DNA of 64,000 bases, taken from contig NZ_CP018155.1 in assembly GCF_001889045.1 (NCBI RefSeq), positions 1,676,001-1,740,000 on the forward strand, written 5' to 3'. Shown here piece by piece: positions 26,533-33,395 of this stretch. The position numbers and the translations under genes are program-made. The notes beneath the pieces were generated by a model. That model saw nothing but the letters and a program-made list of their open reading frames with translations. It made no database searches and was not told where the DNA came from. Source of the stretch: Tenacibaculum todarodis. GTDB taxonomy: Bacteria > Bacteroidota > Bacteroidia > Flavobacteriales > Flavobacteriaceae. Numbering within the stretch: position 1 is the stretch's first letter; each line of letters starts with the position of its first letter.

Positions 26533-26721
26533 TTAGTTTTCTTTTGAATTTGATTTTTCTCCACCAGACAATAGATCACCTATTGTACTAGGATATTTAA
26601 CCACAAATAAATCGGCTAAATCTAGGGTAAGTTTTATCATGCCAATATCATTTAATACTTTTTCTTTAAGTATCTGTGGCACTTCTTCGTTATGTAGTAT
26701 TTTTTTAAACGGATTTTCCAT
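26533..26721 (-). CDS. Small conserved-looking protein downstream of an ECF sigma gene
   Basis: This 62-residue protein has no known family. It begins MENPFKKILHNEEVPQILKE. Its predicted helices KVLNDIGMIKLTLDLADLFV could form one amphipathic segment; it is not a clear membrane helix and there is no signal peptide. It starts 2 nt after the sigma gene stop, so co-transcription is near certain. Placement suggests a modulator of the sigma factor, but it lacks the usual zinc anti-sigma motif (HxxxCxxC). The function is inferred from position only. Confidence 0.65.
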   Translation of the reverse strand: MENPFKKILHNEEVPQILKEKVLNDIGMIKLTLDLADLFVVKYPSTIGDLLSGGEKSNSKEN

Positions 26722-26723
26722 AC

Positions 26724-27296
26724 TTACAATTCTTCATACTTTTTAACTACTCGTTCCTTAGCTCTTTTAATACGCATTTTAACTGCGCTAGAGCCCAATT
26801 CTAAAGATTCCTGAATTTCTTGAATACTCATATCATCTTGATACTTCATCAATAAAATCATTTTATCTTGTGGATCTATTAACGCCATAGCCTTTGCTAA
26901 TTTATCTGATTTTAACTCAAATAATGTGGCATCATCAATTTCGTTCTCATTTATATCTTCATCTTTAATAACATCAGTTACAACAGTAACTTTTTCATTT
27001 TTCTTATTAGTGTTTCTTTGCACATAATTTACACAGAAATTATAAGTAAAAGAATACAACCAAGTAGAAAACTTAGATTTACCTTTAAATGAACGTAGTT
27101 TTACAAACAATCTAATAAACACATCATGTGTTAAATCTTGCGCCTCTTCTTTACTTTTAGAAAAGCCGTAACATTTATTATATACTACGCTAGAATACCT
27201 ATCATATAAAACAGCAAACAAATGTGTATTATTTGTTTCTACTATTTCTTTGACAAGGTCTTCATCACTTAATGAAGTAGCATTAGTCGTTTTCAA
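26724..27296 (-). CDS. ECF-type RNA polymerase sigma factor
   Basis: This 190-residue sigma-70-family protein has region 2 (LFAVLYDRYSSVVYNKCYGF; DLTHDVFIRLFVKLRSFKGK; FSTWLYSFTYNFCVNYV) and region 4 (LIDPQDKMILLMKYQDDMSI; IQESLELGSSAVKMRIKRAK). ECF factors direct polymerase to stress or envelope promoters. The start used is a TTG at 27296; there is no nearby ATG. A -7 box TAAATTTG lies just upstream. It is divergent from rpoD and followed by a 62-residue gene and an MscS-like channel gene, perhaps an envelope-stress unit. Confidence 0.9.
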   Translation of the reverse strand: MKTTNATSLSDEDLVKEIVETNNTHLFAVLYDRYSSVVYNKCYGFSKSKEEAQDLTHDVFIRLFVKLRSFKGKSKFSTWLYSFTYNFCVNYVQRNTNKKNEKVTVVTDVIKDEDINENEIDDATLFELKSDKLAKAMALIDPQDKMILLMKYQDDMSIQEIQESLELGSSAVKMRIKRAKERVVKKYEEL

Positions 27297-27315
27297 TTGT
27301 TAGTATAGTTGGTTT

Positions 27316-27323
27316 CAAATTTA
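27316..27323 (-). promoter_or_regulatory. -7 box for the ECF sigma operon
   Basis: On the minus strand TAAATTTG (27323-27316), 19 nt before the TTG start, is an exact housekeeping -7 element. A TTG at -33 is not evident (TTTTAACTT there). Confidence 0.5.
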
Positions 27324-27426
27324 GACACTTAAATAAGTTAAAAGTCACTTATCTAATTCATTCAGGAATCAAAATTAACACTTCTTTAATAAAAAAGATA
27401 AAAATTTAAAAAAATATTAAAACTTT

Positions 27427-27461
27427 TGTAACATTTACTTAAAACCTTACGTATAAGTAAA
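27427..27461 (+). promoter_or_regulatory. ECF-type promoter and inverted repeat upstream of rpoD
   Basis: TGTAAC (27427-27432), 17 nt, CGTATAAG (27450-27457) has the -35/-10 form of ECF-dependent promoters that I recall from flavobacteria (TGTAAC ... CGT). It points at rpoD, with a predicted start near 27463. An exact 8-bp inverted repeat TTTACTTA (27434-27441) / TAAGTAAA (27454-27461) lies in the same span. A poor housekeeping box (TAAATTTA, 27483-27490) is nearer the ATG. Confidence 0.45.
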
Positions 27462-27501
27462 TGCAGGCTATGCAATAATTAATAAATTTAGACAAAAGAA
27501 T

Positions 27502-28365
27502 ATGAGACAACTTAAGATTACCAAGCAGGTTACTAATAGAGAAACCGCGTCTTTAGATAAATATTTACAAGAAATAGGAAAGGTAGATTTAATTACTGCC
27601 GATGAAGAAGTAGAATTAGCACAAAGAATTAAAGCTGGTGATCAAAGAGCATTAGAAAAATTAACAAAAGCGAATTTACGTTTTGTGGTTTCTGTTGCAA
27701 AACAATACCAAAACCAAGGATTAACATTACCAGATTTAATTAATGAAGGTAACTTAGGTTTAATTAAAGCAGCAAAACGTTTTGATGAAACTCGTGGATT
27801 TAAATTTATCTCATACGCCGTTTGGTGGATTCGTCAATCTATCTTACAAGCCTTAGCAGAACAATCAAGAATTGTACGTTTACCGTTAAATAAAATTGGT
27901 TCAATCAATAAAATTAACAAAATGTACGCTTTCTTAGAGCAAGAAAACGAAAGACCTCCAAGTCCAGAAGAAATTGCTAAGAAATTAGACATGACAGTTA
28001 ATGACGTAAAAGAATCTATGAAGAATTCTGGACGTCACGTATCTATGGATGCACCATTAATTGAAGGAGAAGACTCTAACTTATATGATGTATTAAACTC
28101 AGGAGAATCTCCAAATCCAGACAAATCTTTATTACACGAATCTTTACGTATTGAGATAAACAGAGCTTTAGAGACATTAACTCCACGTGAAGCAGACGTA
28201 GTAAAATTATACTTTGGTTTAGGTGAACACCAACCAATGACATTAGAAGAAATTGGTGAAACATTCGATTTAACTCGTGAGCGTGTTCGTCAAATTAAAG
28301 AAAAAGCAATTAGAAGATTAAAACACACTTCTCGTAGTAGAATTTTAATGACTTACCTTGGGTAA
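27502..28365 (+). CDS. rpoD: Primary RNA polymerase sigma factor RpoD/SigA
   Basis: This is the housekeeping sigma factor that recognises TTG/TAnnTTTG promoters in Bacteroidota. At 287 residues it is much shorter than E. coli RpoD because region 1.1 and the non-conserved insert are absent, as is normal for the phylum. Region 1.2 ([20 protein letters not shown]), 2.3-2.4 ([20 protein letters not shown]), 3 and 4.2 ([20 protein letters not shown]) are clear. It is divergent from an ECF sigma gene, and a terminator follows. Confidence 0.97.
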   Translation: MRQLKITKQVTNRETASLDKYLQEIGKVDLITADEEVELAQRIKAGDQRALEKLTKANLRFVVSVAKQYQNQGLTLPDLINEGNLGLIKAAKRFDETRGFKFISYAVWWIRQSILQALAEQSRIVRLPLNKIGSINKINKMYAFLEQENERPPSPEEIAKKLDMTVNDVKESMKNSGRHVSMDAPLIEGEDSNLYDVLNSGESPNPDKSLLHESLRIEINRALETLTPREADVVKLYFGLGEHQPMTLEEIGETFDLTRERVRQIKEKAIRRLKHTSRSRILMTYLG

Positions 28366-28387
28366 TCATATTTATAAATAAAACTTT

Positions 28388-28420
28388 AAAAACTCTCAAA
28401 TTAATTTTTGGGAGTTTTTT
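28388..28420 (+). terminator. Terminator after rpoD
   Basis: AAAACTCTC (28389-28397) pairs with GGGAGTTTT (28410-28418) with one G-T pair, around a 12-nt A/T loop. The T run extends to 28420. Confidence 0.8.
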
Positions 28421-28425
28421 ATTTG

Positions 28426-28523
28426 AAGCTATTTCCTGCTTTCACTACTCGCTTTTTTTGGTGTTTCGACTACGCCTCAACAACCAAAAAAGAGCTCAAA
28501 CAAACCGTTCAATCAGGGCTAAA
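28426..28523 (-). repeat. Structured intergenic repeat, copy 2 of 2
   Basis: Read on the minus strand the 98-nt element has the same 36-nt left part and 32-nt right part as 17917-17997. The 13-nt middle of copy 1 is replaced by 30 nt, which again form a stem (TTTTTTGGT / ACCAAAAAA). It lies between the rpoD terminator and the rpe promoter, with no coding potential. Confidence 0.8.
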
Positions 28524-28574
28524 CATATTTATTAATTTTATTGCTTCCCTTTCAATCTTGCTATACTAATTAAT

Positions 28575-28582
28575 TATCTTTG
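28575..28582 (+). promoter_or_regulatory. -7 box for rpe and the Crp/Fnr gene
   Basis: TATCTTTG is an exact TAnnTTTG match 32 nt before the rpe ATG at 28615. The nearest TTG (28558) is only 14 nt upstream, so the -33 element is unclear. No TGTAAC palindrome is present, so the regulator gene does not seem autoregulated here. Confidence 0.5.
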
Positions 28583-28614
28583 CAACATAAAAATAACAAC
28601 ACAACCACAAACAA

Positions 28615-29271
28615 ATGAGTAATTTAATTGCACCTTCAATTTTAGCGGCAGATTTTGCCAATTTACAAAGAGACATAGAAATGGTAAACAATTCTGATGC
28701 CGATTGGTTTCATATCGACATCATGGACGGCGTTTTTGTACCCAACATTTCTTTCGGGATGCCAGTTTTAAAGGCAATATCTAAACATGCCACCAAAACA
28801 ATTGACGTGCATTTAATGATTGTAAATCCAGATCAATACATACAAACTTTTGCAGATTTAGGCGCAGATATTTTAACAGTACATTACGAAGCTTGTACAC
28901 ATTTGCATAGAACAGTTCAAGCAATAAAAGCTTCTGGAATGAAAGCTGGAGTTGCCTTAAATCCACACACACCAATTGCAGTTTTAGAAGACATTATTGC
29001 CGATTTAGACTTAGTGTGTATTATGAGTGTAAATCCAGGTTTTGGCGGACAATCATTTATAGAAAACACCTACAAAAAAGTAAGTCAATTAAAACACTTA
29101 ATTGAATTTTCAGAATCTAATTGTCAAATAGAAATTGATGGCGGAGTTACTGATAAAAATGCTAACCAATTGGTAGAAGCTGGTGCAAATATTTTAGTTG
29201 CAGGAAGCTATGTCTTTAAAAGTGAAAATCCAACAGAGACAATTGCTGATCTAAAAGGATTAGTAAATTAA
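28615..29271 (+). CDS. rpe: Ribulose-5-phosphate 3-epimerase
   Basis: The enzyme interconverts ribulose-5-phosphate and xylulose-5-phosphate in the pentose phosphate pathway, in the cytoplasm. At 218 residues it is a TIM barrel with family motifs LIAPSILAADFANLQRDIEM, FHIDIMDGVFVPNISFG (metal-binding His/Asp), VHLMIVNPDQYIQTFADLGA, MSVNPGFGGQSFI and IDGGVTDKNA. The following Crp/Fnr gene begins 12 nt downstream, so the two are probably one transcript. Confidence 0.97.
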   Translation: MSNLIAPSILAADFANLQRDIEMVNNSDADWFHIDIMDGVFVPNISFGMPVLKAISKHATKTIDVHLMIVNPDQYIQTFADLGADILTVHYEACTHLHRTVQAIKASGMKAGVALNPHTPIAVLEDIIADLDLVCIMSVNPGFGGQSFIENTYKKVSQLKHLIEFSESNCQIEIDGGVTDKNANQLVEAGANILVAGSYVFKSENPTETIADLKGLVN

Positions 29272-29283
29272 AACAATTTTACT

Positions 29284-29916
29284 TTGACAGAGGATTTAAA
29301 AACATATTACGGATATTTATTTGAAGATGCTTTATTGGATGAAATAAGCAAAATTGCTGTTCTAAAGGAATGCAAAGCACACAGTACAATTATAGACTTT
29401 GAAAGTTATATTACTTCTATACCACTATTATTAAATGGTGCTATAAAAATATTGAGAGAAGATAAAGAAGGCAACGAACTAGTGCTGTATTACTTAGAAA
29501 AAGGAGATACTTGTGCTATGACGTTATCTTGTTGTATGGGTCAAACAAAAAGTAAAATTAAAGCTATTGCAGAAACCGACGTGTCTTTATTAATGATTCC
29601 AAAGCAAAAAATGACTGACTGGCTAAGTACTTATAAAAGCTGGCAAGAATTTATATTACAAAGCTATCATAATAGATTACAAGAATTTGTAGAAGCAATA
29701 GATACCATCGCTTTTTTAAACATGGATAAACGTCTTTTTAAATATTTAAAAGACAAAGCAATGGTAAATAATAATGATGAATTAACCACAACACACAAGC
29801 AAATTTCAGACGATTTACACACTTCTAGAGTTGTAATCTCTAGACTTCTTAAAAAATTAGAAAACGAAGGTAAAATTCAACTTTTTAGAAATAGCATTAA
29901 AGTTTTAGAACTGTAA
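29284..29916 (+). CDS. Crp/Fnr-family transcriptional regulator
   Basis: This 210-residue protein has an N-terminal cyclic-nucleotide-type sensor domain (about 15-120) and a C-terminal winged helix (about 165-205, THKQISDDLHTSRVVISRLL as recognition region). The start is a TTG at 29284, 12 nt after rpe; no ATG is near. Cysteines are Cys30, Cys77, Cys83 and Cys84 (DTCAMTLSCCMGQ). They are not arranged like the FNR iron-sulfur ligands, and the cAMP-phosphate motif of Crp is absent, so the signal is likely a thiol-active or redox one (inference). Two nearby promoters (cydA, RND operon) share a palindrome placed as for a class II activator of this family. The stop overlaps the next ATG (TAATG). 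Confidence 0.88.
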   Translation: MTEDLKTYYGYLFEDALLDEISKIAVLKECKAHSTIIDFESYITSIPLLLNGAIKILREDKEGNELVLYYLEKGDTCAMTLSCCMGQTKSKIKAIAETDVSLLMIPKQKMTDWLSTYKSWQEFILQSYHNRLQEFVEAIDTIAFLNMDKRLFKYLKDKAMVNNNDELTTTHKQISDDLHTSRVVISRLLKKLENEGKIQLFRNSIKVLEL

Positions 29917-30512
29917 TGATACACTTATCAGCAGATTTTTGGAATAACAAATATAAAGACAATAAAACAGGTTGGGATTTAGGCGCAATTTCTCCGCCTT
30001 TAAAGGCCTATTTTGATCAATTAGAAAATAAAAAAACTAAAATTTTAATTCCTGGCGGAGGAAATTCTTATGAAGCAGAATACCTGTTTAAAAACGGATT
30101 TAAAAATGTTTTTGTAATAGATTTATCAAAAATTGCTTTAGAAAATATTAAAACTAGAATTCCTCAATTTCCAGATTCTCAATTATTACATGCCAACTTT
30201 TTTGATTTAAATACTACCTTTGATTTAGTAATAGAACAAACTTTTTTTTGTGCTATAAATCCTAATTTAAGACCAAAATATGCTTCTAAAATGCATTCTG
30301 TTTTAAAGTCGAAAGGAAAATTAGTTGGTTTACTTTTTGATGCAATACTAAACGATGATCATCCGCCTTTTGGTGGAAATAAAAAAGAATATCTTTCTTA
30401 TTTTGAACCTTATTTTTCAATTAATAAAATGGAACCTTGTTATAATTCTTATCATAATAGGCAAGGAAAAGAGTTGTTTTGTTATGCTTCAGAAAAAATA
30501 ATTTTTAAGTAA
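29916..30512 (+). CDS. TPMT-family S-adenosylmethionine methyltransferase
   Basis: This 198-residue protein of the thiopurine methyltransferase family begins with an N-terminal FWNNKYKDNKTGWDLGAISP as in TPMT. SAM motif I is replaced by the family form ILIPGGGNSYEAEYL (about 45-60), and VIDLSKIALENI and FDLVIEQTFFCAI follow. Members methylate thiols, selenium or tellurium compounds, and some detoxify sulfide or metalloids. It overlaps the Crp/Fnr gene by 1 nt, so it is co-expressed with the regulator. The substrate is unknown. Confidence 0.85.
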   Translation: MIHLSADFWNNKYKDNKTGWDLGAISPPLKAYFDQLENKKTKILIPGGGNSYEAEYLFKNGFKNVFVIDLSKIALENIKTRIPQFPDSQLLHANFFDLNTTFDLVIEQTFFCAINPNLRPKYASKMHSVLKSKGKLVGLLFDAILNDDHPPFGGNKKEYLSYFEPYFSINKMEPCYNSYHNRQGKELFCYASEKIIFK

Positions 30513-30552
30513 TAAAGGTTACATAAAAATTGTTATTTACTTCGTATTTTTA
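30508..30552 (+). promoter_or_regulatory. cydAB promoter with predicted Crp/Fnr-type operator
   Basis: AGTAATAAAGGTTACAT (30508-30524) matches 12 of 17 positions of the operator upstream of the RND operon, including GGTTACA. The -7 box TATTTTTA (30545-30552) differs from TAnnTTTG at the last base. The operator centre (30515.5) is 29.5 nt before the -7 box, exactly as at 33329. No TTG -33 element is present, fitting an activator-dependent promoter. Confidence 0.6.
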
Positions 30553-30571
30553 TAGTCGATAAAAATACCAT

Positions 30572-31903
30572 ATGGAAGACATGATCTTTTACGATAGATT
30601 GCAATTCGCATTTACTATCACATTTCACTATATATTTCCGCAATTGACAATGGGTTTGTCACTAATTATTGTTTATTTTAAATGGAAATATTTAAGAAAC
30701 AATAACGAAAAGTACAACAATGCCGCAAAATTTTTTATGAAGATTTTTGCCGTTAATTTTACAATGGGTGTTGTAACAGGAATTCCAATGGAATTTCAAT
30801 TTGGTACCAATTGGGCAAAGTTTTCTGAATTAACAGGCGGAATTATCGGTCAGACTTTAGCCATGGAAGGCATGTTTTCATTCTTTTTAGAATCATCCTT
30901 TTTAGCACTCTTTATTTTTGGTGAAAAATTAATGGGACAAAAACTCCATTTTTTAACTGGTTTTTTAGTCTTTTTAGGTTCTTGGGCAAGTGGTTGGTTT
31001 ATTTTAGCTACTAATGCTTGGATGCAACATCCTGTTGGTTATGAGATTTTAGAAAACGGGAAATTTGTGTTAGAAAACTTTTCGGAATTATTTTCAAATC
31101 CTTGGTTATTACCTGCCTTTTTACACAATCAAATGGCCTCTGTTGTAACATCTTCTTTTGTAGTTGCAAGTATTGGAGCTTTTTATATTATTAGAAAAAA
31201 ACAAGTAGAATATGGAAAATTATTCTTAAAAACAGGCGTAATTTTCGGTTTAATTTCTAGTCTCTTAGTGGCTTTTCCTACAGGAGATTGGAATGCTAAA
31301 AATGTAGCAAAATATCAACCAGCTACTTTCGCTGCTATGGAAGGAATTTTTGAAACTGAAGAAGCAGGAGCAGAAATTGTTTTAATTGGGCAACCTAATA
31401 TGGTAGAAAAAAAGTTAGACAATAAAATTGCGGTTCCTAATATATTAAGCTTTTTAACCCACCAAGATTGGAATCAGCAAATACCAGGAATGGATCAATT
31501 TAAAGAAGAAGAATTGCCAGATAATATACCTGCTTTATATTATTCTTATCACATAATGGTTGGTTTAGGTACCATATTTATAGGTGTAATGGTTTTGGCG
31601 CTTTTCCTTTTATGGAGAAAAAAATTATACACTTTTAAACCATTACTTTGGTTTATTATGTTTTTAGTTCCGTTTCCTTACATTGCTAATATTACAGGTT
31701 GGTATACCGCAGAATTAGGAAGACAACCTTATTTAGTTTATGGTTTATTAAAAACAAGCGATGGAGTTTCTCCTACAGTTTCATCTGGTAACACTTTATT
31801 TACCTTACTTGGTTTTGTGGCCTTATATATGCTGTTAGGTTTGCTATTTTTAGTATTAGTAGGTAAAACAATTAACGAAGGTCCAAAACTTCAAAAACAT
31901 TAA
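30572..31903 (+). CDS. cydA: Cytochrome bd quinol oxidase subunit I
   Basis: CydA binds haems b558, b595 and d and the quinol, reducing oxygen to water at low oxygen tension. The 443-residue protein has about nine membrane helices. Visible signatures are FTITFHYIFPQLTMGLSL with His19, TGIPMEFQFGTNW, a second haem ligand region (LHNQMASVVTSSF) and the invariant GWYTAELGRQPYLVYG with GRQP. It has a short quinol loop. The bd oxidase is known to resist sulfide, cyanide and nitric oxide. It forms an operon with cydB (3 nt apart). Confidence 0.96.
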   Translation: MEDMIFYDRLQFAFTITFHYIFPQLTMGLSLIIVYFKWKYLRNNNEKYNNAAKFFMKIFAVNFTMGVVTGIPMEFQFGTNWAKFSELTGGIIGQTLAMEGMFSFFLESSFLALFIFGEKLMGQKLHFLTGFLVFLGSWASGWFILATNAWMQHPVGYEILENGKFVLENFSELFSNPWLLPAFLHNQMASVVTSSFVVASIGAFYIIRKKQVEYGKLFLKTGVIFGLISSLLVAFPTGDWNAKNVAKYQPATFAAMEGIFETEEAGAEIVLIGQPNMVEKKLDNKIAVPNILSFLTHQDWNQQIPGMDQFKEEELPDNIPALYYSYHIMVGLGTIFIGVMVLALFLLWRKKLYTFKPLLWFIMFLVPFPYIANITGWYTAELGRQPYLVYGLLKTSDGVSPTVSSGNTLFTLLGFVALYMLLGLLFLVLVGKTINEGPKLQKH

Positions 31904-31906
31904 ACT

Positions 31907-32980
31907 ATGGAAATATTTTGGTATATAATTATAGCATTTGTATTAGCAGTATTTTTTATTTTAGATGGATATGATTTTGGAACAGGAATCGTCCATTTAT
32001 TTTTCGCTAAAAAAGAAAAAGACAAGCAGGTAATTGCAAAATCTGCCGGTTTATTTTGGGATTCTAATGAGGTATGGTTAGTTGCTGCTGGCGGAATGCT
32101 TTTTATGGCTTTTCCAACATTTTATGCTTCAGTTTTTAGTGGTTTTTATTTGCCTTTAATACTAGTTTTATGGTTAATTATTTTTAGAGCAATCGGATTA
32201 GAATTTAGAAATCAATTTAATTACCAAATGTGGAAAGATATTTGGGATACTTCTTTTGGAGTTTCTAGTTTGTTGTTAGCTTTATTTTTTGGTATTGCTT
32301 TAGGAAATATTATCAGAGGCGTAAATCTAGGAGGTGTAGAAAATGGTGTTTCTGCTTACGAAGGACATTATTTTTTCTTGCCATTATGGAATAGTAGCTT
32401 TAGTCCGTTAACAGAACATCCAGGAGTTATTGATTGGTTTACAATTATAATTGGCTTAATAGCTGTTGTTACTTTAACTATTCATGGTGCCAATTGGGTC
32501 ATTCTTAAAACAAATTCTTCCATTAATTTAAAACTAAAAGGAGTTATTTTTAAATTGAATATCGCCTTGGCTATTCTTACCTTTTTGTCGTTATCCGTTT
32601 GGCAAATTGTAAATCCTAATTCTTTAAATAATTTTGTTGACAAACCGTATCTATTAATATTTCCTCTTATTTATTTAACAGGACTAGTAGGATTGTTTTT
32701 TATTAAAAAAATAAAAAAAGATTATGTGGCTTTTTTATTGTCAACTTTATTAATTTTAGGCGGAATTACATCTTCTTTAGCATCTATATTTCCTGTAATA
32801 TTACCTTCAATTAATGATTTAAATGAATCATTAACCATTTACAATACTTCAACATCAGACTATGGTTTATCTGTAGCTTTTATCTGGGGAATTATTGGTC
32901 TTATACTGCTTGTAATTTACGCTATTATTCAAAAAAGATTGTTAGGTGGAAAGGTTGATGATATGGATTATGGACATTAA
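31907..32980 (+). CDS. cydB: Cytochrome bd quinol oxidase subunit II
   Basis: CydB is the haem-free-type partner that completes the bd oxidase in the inner membrane. At 357 residues it has eight to nine helices and opens with the family segment FFILDGYDFGTGIVHLFFAK, followed by WDSNEVWLVAAGGMLFMAFP (both conserved) and IHGANWVILK. It is co-transcribed with cydA and followed within 11 nt by a small membrane gene. Confidence 0.96.
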   Translation: MEIFWYIIIAFVLAVFFILDGYDFGTGIVHLFFAKKEKDKQVIAKSAGLFWDSNEVWLVAAGGMLFMAFPTFYASVFSGFYLPLILVLWLIIFRAIGLEFRNQFNYQMWKDIWDTSFGVSSLLLALFFGIALGNIIRGVNLGGVENGVSAYEGHYFFLPLWNSSFSPLTEHPGVIDWFTIIIGLIAVVTLTIHGANWVILKTNSSINLKLKGVIFKLNIALAILTFLSLSVWQIVNPNSLNNFVDKPYLLIFPLIYLTGLVGLFFIKKIKKDYVAFLLSTLLILGGITSSLASIFPVILPSINDLNESLTIYNTSTSDYGLSVAFIWGIIGLILLVIYAIIQKRLLGGKVDDMDYGH

Positions 32981-32991
32981 ACAACACTGTA

Positions 32992-33300
32992 ATGACAGAA
33001 ACATTAATTTCATTAATTAGTATTTTTATAGGAATAGTTGGCGCAATTAGTGTTGGTTTTTTCACAAAGAAATACTCGTTTGGTATTATTGGAAATACAA
33101 TTGCAGGTGTTTTTGGGTGCATATTTATAATAAAGGCTTTTGGCAGATTAGGTTTTAATCCACAATCAATAATGGAAAACGGAATATTTCATAAATGGCT
33201 ATTTGTGTTAAACTGTATTTTATCCTTTTTAGGAGGAATGTTAGGACTCATTCTTCTTAAAAAAATGTATTTAAAAATGAATAAAAAAACGGTTAACTAG
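32992..33300 (+). CDS. Small membrane protein downstream of cydAB
   Basis: This 102-residue protein has three hydrophobic helices (about 5-25, 32-50, 68-90). The Gly-rich centre FGIIGNTIAGVFGCIFIIKA resembles the transglycosylase-associated (YeaQ-like) membrane proteins only loosely. It starts 11 nt after cydB, so it is likely part of the cyd operon. It is not CydX, which is a single short helix. I do not recognise a specific family. Confidence 0.75.
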   Translation: MTETLISLISIFIGIVGAISVGFFTKKYSFGIIGNTIAGVFGCIFIIKAFGRLGFNPQSIMENGIFHKWLFVLNCILSFLGGMLGLILLKKMYLKMNKKTVN

Positions 33301-33328
33301 CTACTTCTTTAAATACAATTCTCTTTTC

Positions 33329-33374
33329 TTGTAACATAGGTTACAAACCAATGTTTATTCTCAACTTACCTTTG
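33329..33374 (+). promoter_or_regulatory. RND operon promoter with perfect TGTAAC palindrome
   Basis: TTGTAAC (33329-33335), ATAG, GTTACAA (33340-33346) is a perfect 18-nt operator of Crp/Fnr size. The -7 box TACCTTTG (33367-33374) is an exact TAnnTTTG. The centre-to-box distance is 29.5 nt, so the operator centre would be near -42, the class II activator position. No TTG -33 element is present. Confidence 0.7.
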
Positions 33375-33395
33375 TATCAGATAATTGAATGATAC

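Noticed and set aside
33329..33346. Classical FNR or Crp site
   Set aside because: The half sites are TTGTAAC, not TTGAT (FNR) or TGTGA (Crp), so I describe it only as a Crp/Fnr-size palindrome.
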